DNA from: Pseudomonadota bacterium
GTDB lineage: Bacteria > Chloroflexota > UBA6077 > JAJPHF01
Length of the DNA stretch: 64,000 nucleotides
Direction: 5' to 3'
NCBI GenBank assembly: GCA_021325365.1
Contig: JAJPHF010000083.1
Span: 54,907 to 118,906 of the forward strand
The notes below the pieces were generated by a model. It ran no database searches, was not told the origin of the DNA, and saw only the letters and a program-made list of their open reading frames with translations. The position numbers were made by a program, and so were the translations under genes. Every line of letters begins with the position of its first letter. Within the stretch, counting starts at the first letter, position 1. Shown one piece after another: positions 17,022-25,331 of the stretch.

Positions 17022-18778
17022 TAGCTGTCTTGGAGGATCTTGGGCAGCCAGACGGCGATGACGGCGGGCGTGCCGTTGCGGATCTGCTGGAGGCCGCGGC
17101 GCAGCGCCGGGCCAACCTCCGCCGGGTCGCGCACGTTCTCGCCGTAGGCGCCGGCCGCCTCCGCCTCCTTCGCGAAGTCGATCGGCGGGTCGAAGTAGCC
17201 GCCCTCGAAGCCGCCCCGCGCGCTGTAGCCGCCGGGGTACAGCTGCTCCGTCGAGCGCGTGCCGGTGCCCCAGCTGCGGTTCTGGTAGATCACCGACAGG
17301 AACGGCGCGCGCTGCTGCACGGCGGCCCAGATGGCGGGCGTCGGCACGCCGAAGGTGTAGAAGCCATCGCCCGTCACCATCACCACGTCGCGCGCGGGCG
17401 CCGCCAGCTTGATGCCCAGCGCGCCGCCCGCGCCGAAGCCGCCGCTGCTGCCGGGGTTCGTGAACGCCGCCCGTGGCCCGGCGAGCCGCACGTGCTCGAA
17501 GACGGGCGAGCTGCCCGTCGTGTCGTTGACCAGGATGCAGTTGTCGTCGAGCGCCTGGCCGATCTGGTAGGACAGCCACGCCGGGTCGATCGGCGTGCGG
17601 GTGGCGACGGCCTGCGCCGCCCGCTCGGCTTCCGCGCGCCGCGTGCGCGAGGCGTCGGCCCAACGGGCGGCGCGATCGGCGGCGCGCTGGCGGTCGGCGC
17701 TCGTCAGGCGCCCCTCGATCTCGGTCTGGAGCGCCTCGATCGCCAGCAGCGAGTCGGATGGGATGCGCACGTCGGCGGTGAGGTCGAGCACGGGGATGCG
17801 GCGCTCGGTGGGATCGACGTCGATCGCGATGACCGTCGCCTCCGGCCGCGGCGCGCGCTCGCCCGGCATCCACGGCACGTCGGCCTCCAGCACCAGCACC
17901 GCGTCGGCGTCGGCCAGACTGATCTGGTTCTGGTAGAGCGGGTGGTCGTAGGGGAAGCTCTGGTAGGTGCGCCAGATGCCCTCGACCACGCCCATGCCCA
18001 GCAGCTCGCACAGCCGCACCAGCGCCGGCACCGTCGCCGGATTGCGGCCCGAGCGCGAGACGACGACCACCGGGTTGCTCGCCCGCAGCAGCACGTCGGC
18101 GGCCTCGCGGATGGCGTCGGGGTCCGGCCCCATGCGGCGGCTGATACCGAGCTGCCCGGCGGTGGGGAAGCGCGCGCCGTCCATGGGCAGCATCGCCACC
18201 TCGCGCGGCAGGCTCAGGTAGGCGGGGCCTTGGGGCTCCGACAGCGCCACTTGCAGCGCGCGGCTCACGACCAGCCCCGGGTTGTCCTGGTACTCCAGAC
18301 GGTGGTCCCACTTCATGTACTGGCGGACGATGCCGTTCTGGTCCCAGGTCTGCTGCTGCACGAACTGCGGTCCGTCGCGCGCGCCGCGCATGCTCCCCGC
18401 GTAGGCCGTCGGGGGCGAGCCGGCGGTGATGAGCACGGGCACGTTGCCGCGCGAGGCGGTGTGGATGGCGCCGCCGTAGTGCTGCGTGCCTACGTCCACG
18501 TGTACGGCCGTCGCCGTCGGCTTGCCGGTGTACATGCTATAGCCGATGGCGGCGTTCAGGTTCGGGTGCTCGTGGGTCATCGTCACCATGCGGGGCGCGG
18601 GACGGCCGAGCGCCTTCGCCTTCGCCAGCGCCTCCTGGTAGAACATGATCTCCGAGCCGGACGTGAAGAAGAGGTAGTCGATCCCGCCGAGCGCCATCGA
18701 CGCTACGACGGCGTCGCTGTACTCGTCGGCGGGCACCTCGGTCCACATCCCGGCCGTCCGGGTCGACGTGGTTGCCAT
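17021..18778 (-). CDS. Thiamine pyrophosphate-requiring enzyme (acetolactate synthase/benzoylformate decarboxylase-like)
   Basis: 585-aa full-length TPP enzyme with the usual three domains: N-terminal PYR (VVASMALGGIDYLFFTSGSE, MVTMTHEHPNLNAAIGYSMY, containing the activating Glu-like position in HEH), a central domain (VVVVSRSGRN, ALVRLCELLGMGVVEG), and C-terminal TPP-binding with GDGFYTFGVPTPAIW followed about 27 residues later by YQNRSWGTG. Members of this unassigned family are often found with Rieske oxygenases and amidohydrolases. ATG 18778 follows GAGGAGGAG and lies 24 bp downstream of the Rieske gene stop (18803), so the two form an operon. The substrate is probably a 2-oxo acid, unproven. 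Confidence 0.88.
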   Translation of the reverse strand: MATTSTRTAGMWTEVPADEYSDAVVASMALGGIDYLFFTSGSEIMFYQEALAKAKALGRPAPRMVTMTHEHPNLNAAIGYSMYTGKPTATAVHVDVGTQHYGGAIHTASRGNVPVLITAGSPPTAYAGSMRGARDGPQFVQQQTWDQNGIVRQYMKWDHRLEYQDNPGLVVSRALQVALSEPQGPAYLSLPREVAMLPMDGARFPTAGQLGISRRMGPDPDAIREAADVLLRASNPVVVVSRSGRNPATVPALVRLCELLGMGVVEGIWRTYQSFPYDHPLYQNQISLADADAVLVLEADVPWMPGERAPRPEATVIAIDVDPTERRIPVLDLTADVRIPSDSLLAIEALQTEIEGRLTSADRQRAADRAARWADASRTRRAEAERAAQAVATRTPIDPAWLSYQIGQALDDNCILVNDTTGSSPVFEHVRLAGPRAAFTNPGSSGGFGAGGALGIKLAAPARDVVMVTGDGFYTFGVPTPAIWAAVQQRAPFLSVIYQNRSWGTGTRSTEQLYPGGYSARGGFEGGYFDPPIDFAKEAEAAGAYGENVRDPAEVGPALRRGLQQIRNGTPAVIAVWLPKILQDS

Positions 18779-18802
18779 CGCTCCTCCTCGATAACGCGAA
18801 CT

Positions 18803-20080
18803 CTACCCCTCCGCCGCCAGCCCCATCGCGCGCCGGTACGCCTGCCGGATCTCCTCCGGCTGCCCCGCCTGGAACACGAACTCCTTGGGCTGGAAGAGGG
18901 CCGCGAGCTGCGGGCTCTTCTGCTGTAGCTCGGCCAGCGAGAAGCCCTGCTCCCAATAGTCGTGGTTGATGATCGGCAGCCGAATGCAGGCGTTCCGGGC
19001 CGGGTCGCGCACGAGCCCCTTCGGGTCGCCGCCCTCGGCTACGATGTCCGCCTGCTCCAGCATCGCTCGCCGCATCATGATCACGCCTCGGTCGCTCTCG
19101 CCCAGGTGCTCCTGCGTGCGGTCGGCGATGCACCCCTGGCCCACCCAGCCCACGAAGTCCTGGTTCATCACGTGCGTCGTGATCCAGCGGCCGGTCCGCG
19201 GATCCTTGATCGGACTGTACCAGTGGGGGATGCGCTCCTGCTCGAACGGCTCGTGCTCGCGGGGGACACGGTTGAAGAACCAGCCGACGCTCAGCGTGTT
19301 GTGATCGTCGATCGGCACCCGCCACTCGAAGTGCGAGCCGGTGAACAGCGCGTTCGGCCACAGGCACACGCGCCCGATCGTCCACAGCTCATCCGTCTCG
19401 GACTGCCCCTCCAGGATGCGCCGGTACTGGAAGCCGTACTCGAACTCGTCGAAGCCGATGCGCAGGTGGGTGGGCGGCTTCGGGCCGTCGTCCTGGCCCT
19501 TGAGCACCCGCGACCAGTTCGTGTGCAGCCACTCGAAGTGGACCGGGTCGATGGAGTTCTCCTGGCACTGGAACCAGTTGCAGGGAATCTCCGAGAGCAC
19601 GATCTGCTTGAAGCCATTGGGCCAGGTGAACGGCTCCCAGGTGGGCACGAGCGGCGCGGGCGCCGGCCCCATGTACGCCCATAGCAGGCCGGCCTTTGCT
19701 TCCACCGGGTAGGCCTTGATGTGGATGCGCTCCTTGAAGCGCGCCTCCGGGTGCGCGATCTCCTCGAACGGCTGTTGCAGGCACTGGCCGCGCTCGCCGA
19801 ACAGCCAGCCGTGGTAGCTGCAGCGCAGCCCGCAGTCCTCGACCCAACCGTAGGACAGGTCGGCGCGGCGGTGCGGGCAGTGGCGGTCGAGCAGCCCGTA
19901 GGTGCCGCCCTTGTCCTTGTAGAGCGTGAGGTCTTCCCCCATCAGCCGCACGGCCTTGACGGGCGTCTCGTCCAGCTCGGTCTCCGCGCCGATGGGCATC
20001 CAGTAGCGCCGCAGCAGCTCGCCCATCAGCGTGCCCGGCCCCACCTGGGTAAAGGCCTGGTTCTGTTTCTCTGTCAGCAC
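18803..20080 (-). CDS. Rieske 2Fe-2S aromatic-ring-hydroxylating oxygenase, alpha subunit
   Basis: 425-aa oxygenase component similar in layout to the phthalate 4,5-dioxygenase/phenoxybenzoate type. The Rieske cluster ligands are C68-P-H70 (HCPHRR) and C87-S-Y-H90 (CSYHGW). The mononuclear Fe site follows the E-x3-D-x2-H-x4-H pattern: E174, D178, H181, H186 (QENSIDPVHFEWLH). Together they are all the residues needed for O2 activation. The GTG start at 20080 has AAGGAG about 9 nt upstream, and translation opens with LTEKQNQAFTQVGPGTLMGEL as usual for the group. No reductase or ferredoxin gene is beside it, so electrons must come from elsewhere. It is followed after 24 bp by the TPP enzyme. Confidence 0.93.
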   Translation of the reverse strand: MLTEKQNQAFTQVGPGTLMGELLRRYWMPIGAETELDETPVKAVRLMGEDLTLYKDKGGTYGLLDRHCPHRRADLSYGWVEDCGLRCSYHGWLFGERGQCLQQPFEEIAHPEARFKERIHIKAYPVEAKAGLLWAYMGPAPAPLVPTWEPFTWPNGFKQIVLSEIPCNWFQCQENSIDPVHFEWLHTNWSRVLKGQDDGPKPPTHLRIGFDEFEYGFQYRRILEGQSETDELWTIGRVCLWPNALFTGSHFEWRVPIDDHNTLSVGWFFNRVPREHEPFEQERIPHWYSPIKDPRTGRWITTHVMNQDFVGWVGQGCIADRTQEHLGESDRGVIMMRRAMLEQADIVAEGGDPKGLVRDPARNACIRLPIINHDYWEQGFSLAELQQKSPQLAALFQPKEFVFQAGQPEEIRQAYRRAMGLAAEG

Positions 20081-20333
20081 CCGATCCGGCTCCTTCCTGG
20101 CCCGGCGCCCACCCTGGCGCCCTGCGCCCGCGCCGCCGGCCGGCCCGGCGCCCGCAGTTTACATCATGAACGATGGCGACGTTAACAAGGTTAACAGCCG
20201 CCGGGCAGCGCGTCCCAGCGATCTGTTCGCATATGCAGAACATCGGCCGGACAGAGCGCCAGGGAGCGGCGGCTAGCTCGGGACGGCCGCGGGTGGCGCC
20301 GGCCGATCGCGTTCCCGCCGGGCCGCCGCTGCG

Positions 20334-21158
20334 CTACGCCTCGGGGACCAGCGCCATGGCGTCGATCTCGACCAGGAACTCCGGCGCGGCCAGCCGCGAG
20401 ATCGCTACCGTGGTGGACGGGATGGTCCGCGGCAAGTAGCGCTGGCGCGCCGCCGACACCGCGGCGATGTTCGCCATGTCGGTCAGGTAGACGGTGATCT
20501 TGAACACGTGTGCCAAGTCCGTGCCGAACGCGCGCAGGCTGCGCTCGATGTTCTGGAAGACCAGGTCCACCTGCTGGTGGATGTCGCCCGCCACGGTCTC
20601 GCCGGTGTTCGGGTCGCGCGGCGTCTCGCCGGCCAGGTAGACGACGTTGCCGACGCGCGCCCCGGCCGCGAAGCGCCGGGGCGGCGTGTAGTCCAGGAAC
20701 GCGATACCCGCTGGCCCCGGCTGCGGCCCCGCCGCCCCTGGCCGCGCCGCCCTCGACACGACCTCGTGCGGGCTGCCGGGCGTGGGGTGCGGGAAGGCGC
20801 GGTGCTCGACGATCCGGCCGTCCGCCACGCGGCTGAGCGCCGCCCCCTCCCAGGTGACCTGCTGCCCGGTCGGCGGCGCGCCACGATAGGGATGGCGCCG
20901 GGTGCCTGTCGCCGCCCAGTAGGTGACCACTTGATCGCCCTCGGCGAGCATCGTCTTCACCGTCAGGGCCAGGTCGGGATAGGCGGCGCGCATCTCCGCG
21001 ATCGCCGCCAGGACAGCCTCGCGCCCCTGGCGGTCGCCCAGCGACGGGTTGTACCAGCGCACGTCCTCCGCCAGGATCTCCGCGCCTGCCCCCGGGTTCT
21101 GGTGGTTCCACACCTCGTCCATGAACCGACGCACCACGGTCTTCGCATCCTCGGCCAT
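20334..21158 (-). CDS. SnoaL-like/RidA-like two-domain fusion
   Basis: 274-aa protein. Residues 1-125 have the SnoaL/ester-cyclase NTF2-like fold: VVRRFMDEVWNHQN, LAEDVRWYNPS, EGDQVVTYWAATGTRRHPYRG, GRIVEHRAF. Residues about 150-274 are a RidA/YjgF domain: GNVVYLAGETPRDPNTGETV, QVDLVFQNIERSLRAFG, HVFKITVYLTDM, LVEIDAMALVP. The arginine that binds the imine carboxylate in canonical RidA aligns with Ser in IPSTTVAISRL, so enamine/imine deaminase activity is doubtful. An Ala/Pro/Gly linker joins the halves without a frameshift. GGGGAGG precedes ATG 21158; the longer ORF start at 21200 lacks this. Upstream on the strand is a repeat tract. The role is unassigned. Confidence 0.82.
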   Translation of the reverse strand: MAEDAKTVVRRFMDEVWNHQNPGAGAEILAEDVRWYNPSLGDRQGREAVLAAIAEMRAAYPDLALTVKTMLAEGDQVVTYWAATGTRRHPYRGAPPTGQQVTWEGAALSRVADGRIVEHRAFPHPTPGSPHEVVSRAARPGAAGPQPGPAGIAFLDYTPPRRFAAGARVGNVVYLAGETPRDPNTGETVAGDIHQQVDLVFQNIERSLRAFGTDLAHVFKITVYLTDMANIAAVSAARQRYLPRTIPSTTVAISRLAAPEFLVEIDAMALVPEA

Positions 21159-21227
21159 CAGTTCCTCCCCTTCAGTTCTTGCCGCGCGGCCAGTATACAA
21201 CCGTGGTGCGAGCCGGCGGCCGGCGCC

Positions 21228-21403
21228 CCCTCACCCCGGCCCTCTCCCGGAGGGACACCCCGGCCCTCTCCCACGGGGAGAGGGGGACGACGCGCCCTCA
21301 CCCCAGCCCTCTCCCAGCGGGAGAGGGAGCAGGACGGGCGCCCCGCCCTCGTTGCCTCTCCCCCTGGGAGAGGCCGGCCGAGCGGAGCGAGGACGGGTGA
21401 GGG
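21228..21403. repeat. Family A repeat: simple unit plus bipartite 109-bp copy
   Basis: 21228-21294 holds two short CCCTCTCCC hairpins. 21295-21403 is a near-identical reverse-complement copy of 2027-2134, including the GGCCGGCCGAGCG(G/C)AGCGAGG middle. It fills the divergent gap between the SnoaL-RidA gene and the binding protein at 21470. Confidence 0.82.
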
Positions 21404-21469
21404 CGCCGCGTGTCTGCGTCGCCCGCCGGTGGTATGATGGGCACGCTCGATCGAGCCCACGAGGAGCGC

Positions 21470-23059
21470 ATGGGCGGGAGCGCGTGGCGCGGTGGCGCGG
21501 CCGCCAGGCTCAGCAGCCTGGCGCTGCTGCTCGCGCTGGTCGCGGCCTGCGCCCCCGCGGCGCCGCGCGGCCCGGCGGCCGGCGGCCCGGGCGCCATGCC
21601 GAGCGCGAGCGGCGAGGCCGCGCCGGTGGGCGGCAGCGGGCCCGGGCGCTTCACGGTCGTGCTGGTCTCGCCGCTCACCAACTACAATCCGTACTCCCAG
21701 TCGGGTGGCGACATTACCAACGCCTGGCAGAGCATCTTTCAGGGGCTGGTGCGTATGACGAACGAGCGCACGTACGAGCCGCTGGTAGCCGAGCGCTGGG
21801 AGGCGGTGGCGCCGACCACCTGGCGCTTCCACATCCGGCCCGGCATCCGCTTCAGCGACGGCAGCCCGCTCACCGCGGCCGACGTGAAGCACTCCATCGT
21901 CGATCGCGCCCTCGACGACCCCGACAGCACCCGCCGCTCGTCCATCAGCACCGTGCAGGACGCGACCGTCGTCGACGACCTGACGGTAGACGTCGTCACC
22001 AAAGTCCCGAACGCGACGCTGCTCGGTCAGCTTGCCACCATCCCGATCACCAGCAAGGCGCTGTACGACCGCGTGGGCAAGGAGGCGGCCGACCGCCAGC
22101 CGGTGAGCGCCGGCCCGTACGTGCTCCACGAGCTGGTGCCCGATCAGCGCCTGGTGATGCGCAAGAACCCGTACTATTGGGGTGATATCACTAGCGCGCC
22201 CGACGAGGTCGTGATCCGCTGGCTCAAGGAGCCGATGGTCGCGCTGACGGCGCTGCTGAGCGGCGAGGTGGACATGACGGCACCGCTGCCGCCGAACCTC
22301 ACGCCGCAGCTCACCGGCAACGTACGGGCGATCCAGGCGCCGAGCGGCTTCCTCTACTTCATGGGGCTGGGCGCCGTCGGGCCGCTCACGAACAAGACCG
22401 TGCGCCAGGCGATCAACTACGCCGTGGACAAGGACGCGATCATCAACGGCATCTTGAAGGGCAACGCTCAGCGCGCCGACGTGCCGCTCATCGACACGTC
22501 GATTGGCTACGCGCCCGACGTAACGCCGCGCTACGAGTACGATCCGGCGCGGGCGCGGCAGCTCCTCGCCCAGGCCGGGTATCCGGATGGCTTCGCGATG
22601 GACCTGTATCATCCCGTCGGGCGGTTCACGAACGACGTGGACATCGCGGCGGCGCTCGCGGCGCAGCTCGGCCAGGTCGGCATCCAGGTCACGCTGAAGC
22701 CCACCGAGACCTCGACGTTCCTGACACAGTCGTTGGCTGGCGCTTACCCCGCGTTCCTTTACGGCGCTGGCGCGATCGACGAGCCGACGCGCTACCTGTT
22801 CCAGTTCTTCCACCAGAGCGGGCGGGCGCTGAGCGGCTGGCACAGCGCCGAGGTGGACCGGCTGCTCGAGGCGCAGATCGCGGAGTTCGACCCGGCGAAG
22901 CGCGACGCCCTGCTGCGCGAGCTGCAAGCGGCGCTGAACGACGAGGCTCCGGCCGTCTGGCTGCTCAGCTTCACGAACACGATCGGCATCTCGAACCACT
23001 GGGAGTGGCCGCGCCTGCACGGCAGCACGATCTACTTCGATACAATCCGGGCGCGGTAG
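21470..23059 (+). CDS. ABC transporter substrate-binding lipoprotein, oligopeptide/nickel type (SBP_bac_5)
   Basis: 529-aa extracellular solute-binding protein family 5 (DppA/OppA-like). The signal ends LLLALVAAC (lipobox VAAC). Family features include LVRMTNERTYEPLVAERWE, the signature WRFHIRPGIRFSDGSPLTAADVKHS, VRQAINYAVDKDAII, YDPARARQLLAQAGYPDG and LGQVGIQVTLKPTETS. ATG 21470 is chosen because it starts the signal peptide and follows GAGGAG, although that spacing is short (3 nt). Earlier in-frame starts at 21410 (GTG) and at about 21434 are possible. It is immediately followed by a close paralogue; no permease or ATPase genes follow. The ligand is a peptide, sugar or metal chelate, unassigned. 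Confidence 0.88.
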   Translation: MGGSAWRGGAAARLSSLALLLALVAACAPAAPRGPAAGGPGAMPSASGEAAPVGGSGPGRFTVVLVSPLTNYNPYSQSGGDITNAWQSIFQGLVRMTNERTYEPLVAERWEAVAPTTWRFHIRPGIRFSDGSPLTAADVKHSIVDRALDDPDSTRRSSISTVQDATVVDDLTVDVVTKVPNATLLGQLATIPITSKALYDRVGKEAADRQPVSAGPYVLHELVPDQRLVMRKNPYYWGDITSAPDEVVIRWLKEPMVALTALLSGEVDMTAPLPPNLTPQLTGNVRAIQAPSGFLYFMGLGAVGPLTNKTVRQAINYAVDKDAIINGILKGNAQRADVPLIDTSIGYAPDVTPRYEYDPARARQLLAQAGYPDGFAMDLYHPVGRFTNDVDIAAALAAQLGQVGIQVTLKPTETSTFLTQSLAGAYPAFLYGAGAIDEPTRYLFQFFHQSGRALSGWHSAEVDRLLEAQIAEFDPAKRDALLRELQAALNDEAPAVWLLSFTNTIGISNHWEWPRLHGSTIYFDTIRAR

Positions 23060-23110
23060 GCCCGCGGTGGCGATCGGGCGTTGAGTACGTCGCGGGAGGG
23101 CGAGCGGCGC

Positions 23111-24691
23111 ATGGCGAACAGGTGGCCCGGCTGGTGGTGGACAATAGCCCTCGTCGTGGCGTTGGCCGCCTGCGCCCCGCCGCCGGCCCGCTCGCCGGCG
23201 ACGGCGGCGGGTGCGGCGCCGGCGGCCGGCAACGGCACGGCGCCGTCGGCGCCAGCGGCGGGCAGCCCCGGGCGCTTCACCATCGTGCTGGTGACGCCGC
23301 TCACCAGCCACAATCCCTACTCCCAGTCGGGCACCGAGATCAACATCGCCTGGCAGGGCGTCTTCGAGGGCCTGGCGCGACGCAACGCCGTCGAGCGCGC
23401 CTACGAGCCGCTGGTGGCCGAGCGCTGGGAAGTGCTGAACCCGACCACCTGGCGCTTCCACATCCGCCCCGGCATCCGTTTCAGCGATGGCAGCCCGCTC
23501 ACCGCCGCCGACGTGAAGCACTCGCTGATCGACCGGGCGCTAAACGATCCGGACAGCAACCGCCGCTCCGGCATCGTGACCGTCGACGACGCCGCCGTAG
23601 TGGACGACCTGACGCTCGACGTGACGACCAAGGTGCCCGACGCCGCGCTGCTGAGCACGATCACGACCGTGCCGATCACCAGCAAGGTGCTGTACGACCG
23701 CGTGGGCAAGGAGGCGGCCGACCGCCAGCCGGTGAGTGCCGGGCCGTACATTCTTCAGGAGCTAGTGCCCGACCAGCGCATGGTGCTGCGCAAGAACCCC
23801 TACTACTGGCGCGACGTTGCCAGCGCGCCCGACGAGGTCGTGATCCGCTGGATCAAGGAGCCGGTCGTCGGGCTAACGGCCCTCCAGAGCGGCGAGGTGG
23901 ACATGACCGGCGCCCTGCCGCCGAACCTCACGCCGCAGCTCACCGGCAACGTGCGCCCCCAGGCGCTGCCGAGTGGCGTCATCTACTTCATGGGCATCGC
24001 GCCCATCGGCCCACTCGGCAACAAGCTGGTGCGCCAGGCGATCAACTACGCCGTCGACAAGGACGCCATCATCGCGGGCATCCTGAAGGGCCAGGCCAAG
24101 CGCGTGGACGGCGCCCTGCTGGAGTCGGCGACCGGCTACACGCCCGACGTGCAGCCCAAGTACACCTACGACCCGGCGCGGGCGCGCGCGCTGCTGGCGC
24201 AGGCCGGCTTCCCGAACGGCTTCCAGACCGAGCTGGTCCACCCGATGGGCCGCTACCTGGGCGACGTGGACATCGCCTCCGTGCTCGCGGCGCAGCTCGG
24301 CCAGGTCGGCATCCAGGTCACGCTGAAACCCACCGAGACCTCGACGTACCTGGCCCAGACCCGCTCGGGCACCTTCCCGCTGTTCCTTTACGGCTCGGGC
24401 GACGTGGACGAGCCGAACCGCTACCTGATGCAGTTCTTCCGCTCGGGCGCCACGCGGCTGCTGGGCGGCTGGCAGAGCGCCGAAGTCGACCGCCTGCTCG
24501 ACGCGGAGACCGCCGAGTTCGACGCCGACCGCCGCGCCGCGCTGCTCGGGCAGCTCCAGTCGGCGCTCAACGAGGAGGCGCCGTTCGTGCCGCTGCTCAC
24601 CTTCACGACGACCGTGGGGCTATCCAACCGCTGGAGCTGGGACAACCGCTATGGCAGCAGCATCTTCTTTGATACGTTTAGCCGTCGGTAA
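23111..24691 (+). CDS. ABC transporter substrate-binding lipoprotein, SBP_bac_5, tandem paralogue
   Basis: 526-aa close paralogue of the preceding gene: most of the mature sequence matches residue for residue (for example KNPYYW(G/R)D, PPNLTPQLTGNVR, GKEAADRQPVSAGPY). The lipoprotein signal MANRWPGWWWTIALVVALAAC has lipobox LAAC. ATG 23111 follows GGGAGGG by about 10 nt; a TTG at 23081 is an alternative that adds ten residues. Only 51 bp separate it from the first copy, so they are one transcript. Divergence concentrates in the linker and in ligand-facing loops, consistent with duplication followed by specialisation. No transporter partner genes follow. Confidence 0.88.
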   Translation: MANRWPGWWWTIALVVALAACAPPPARSPATAAGAAPAAGNGTAPSAPAAGSPGRFTIVLVTPLTSHNPYSQSGTEINIAWQGVFEGLARRNAVERAYEPLVAERWEVLNPTTWRFHIRPGIRFSDGSPLTAADVKHSLIDRALNDPDSNRRSGIVTVDDAAVVDDLTLDVTTKVPDAALLSTITTVPITSKVLYDRVGKEAADRQPVSAGPYILQELVPDQRMVLRKNPYYWRDVASAPDEVVIRWIKEPVVGLTALQSGEVDMTGALPPNLTPQLTGNVRPQALPSGVIYFMGIAPIGPLGNKLVRQAINYAVDKDAIIAGILKGQAKRVDGALLESATGYTPDVQPKYTYDPARARALLAQAGFPNGFQTELVHPMGRYLGDVDIASVLAAQLGQVGIQVTLKPTETSTYLAQTRSGTFPLFLYGSGDVDEPNRYLMQFFRSGATRLLGGWQSAEVDRLLDAETAEFDADRRAALLGQLQSALNEEAPFVPLLTFTTTVGLSNRWSWDNRYGSSIFFDTFSRR

Positions 24692-24818
24692 ACTGAGTAG
24701 GCAGCCGCGGCCGGGCGGCGCCGCCGGGTGGGGATGCTGCCCCGACCGCCGGGACGGCGGCTACGGGTATCCAGCCCGCGAGCCCATTCCCGCCCTACGC
24801 CCTACATAGGAAGCTACC

Positions 24819-25199
24819 GTGACGATGCCCGACGAGGGGGATCTCGAGCGGACGCTGCTGGCGCTGGAACACCAAGGCTGGCAGGCCCTCGCGGCAGGGA
24901 CTGGCGCCGCCTTCTACCAGCAGAATCTCACGACGGATGCGCTGATGGTGTTTCCGTTCGGCGCGCTCACACGCGAGCAGTCTATCGAGGCGATCAAGGC
25001 TGCCCCGCCCTGGGCCACCTTCCGCATTGAAGAGGCGCGGGTGGTCAAGCTGACCGACGACAGCGCGGTCCTGACCTACCAGGCTACGGCACAACGAGCA
25101 GGACAAGCCCCGTACGCCGCCCGCATGACGACCGTGTTCGTGAAGCGAGACGGAAGCTGGCAGACGGCGTTCCATCAGCAGACCCCGGTGAGTGCCTGA
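24819..25199 (+). CDS. SnoaL/DUF4440-like NTF2-fold protein
   Basis: 126-aa small cytosolic protein of the cystatin/NTF2-like superfamily. Features are the helix LERTLLALEHQGWQALAAG, ALMVFPFGALTREQSIEAI, VVKLTDDSAVLTYQATAQ and the final strand MTTVFVKRDGSWQTAFHQQTP. Such proteins bind hydrophobic ligands or act as small isomerases and cyclases; no catalytic residue can be named here. The GTG start at 24819 is supported by AGGAAG 5 nt upstream; ATG 24825 in frame would shorten it by two residues. It stands alone between the binding proteins and the GrdE-like gene. Confidence 0.72.
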   Translation: MTMPDEGDLERTLLALEHQGWQALAAGTGAAFYQQNLTTDALMVFPFGALTREQSIEAIKAAPPWATFRIEEARVVKLTDDSAVLTYQATAQRAGQAPYAARMTTVFVKRDGSWQTAFHQQTPVSA

Positions 25200-25331
25200 T
25201 TCACGAGCCAGACGGCGCGTAGCCCGACGGCTGAAGGGAACCACTCAGCCTGCCTCAACTCCAGGCGGGCTGAGCGCCCACCTCCCTGCTAGTCTTCCGT
25301 CAGTTAGACACCAGGCCGAGGAGGCAAGGAG

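Noticed and set aside
15728..18928. 1066-aa plus-strand ORF
   Set aside because: It runs antisense to the binding-protein and TPP-enzyme genes, has the Arg/Ala/His-rich composition of a GC-rich shadow frame and shows no domain.
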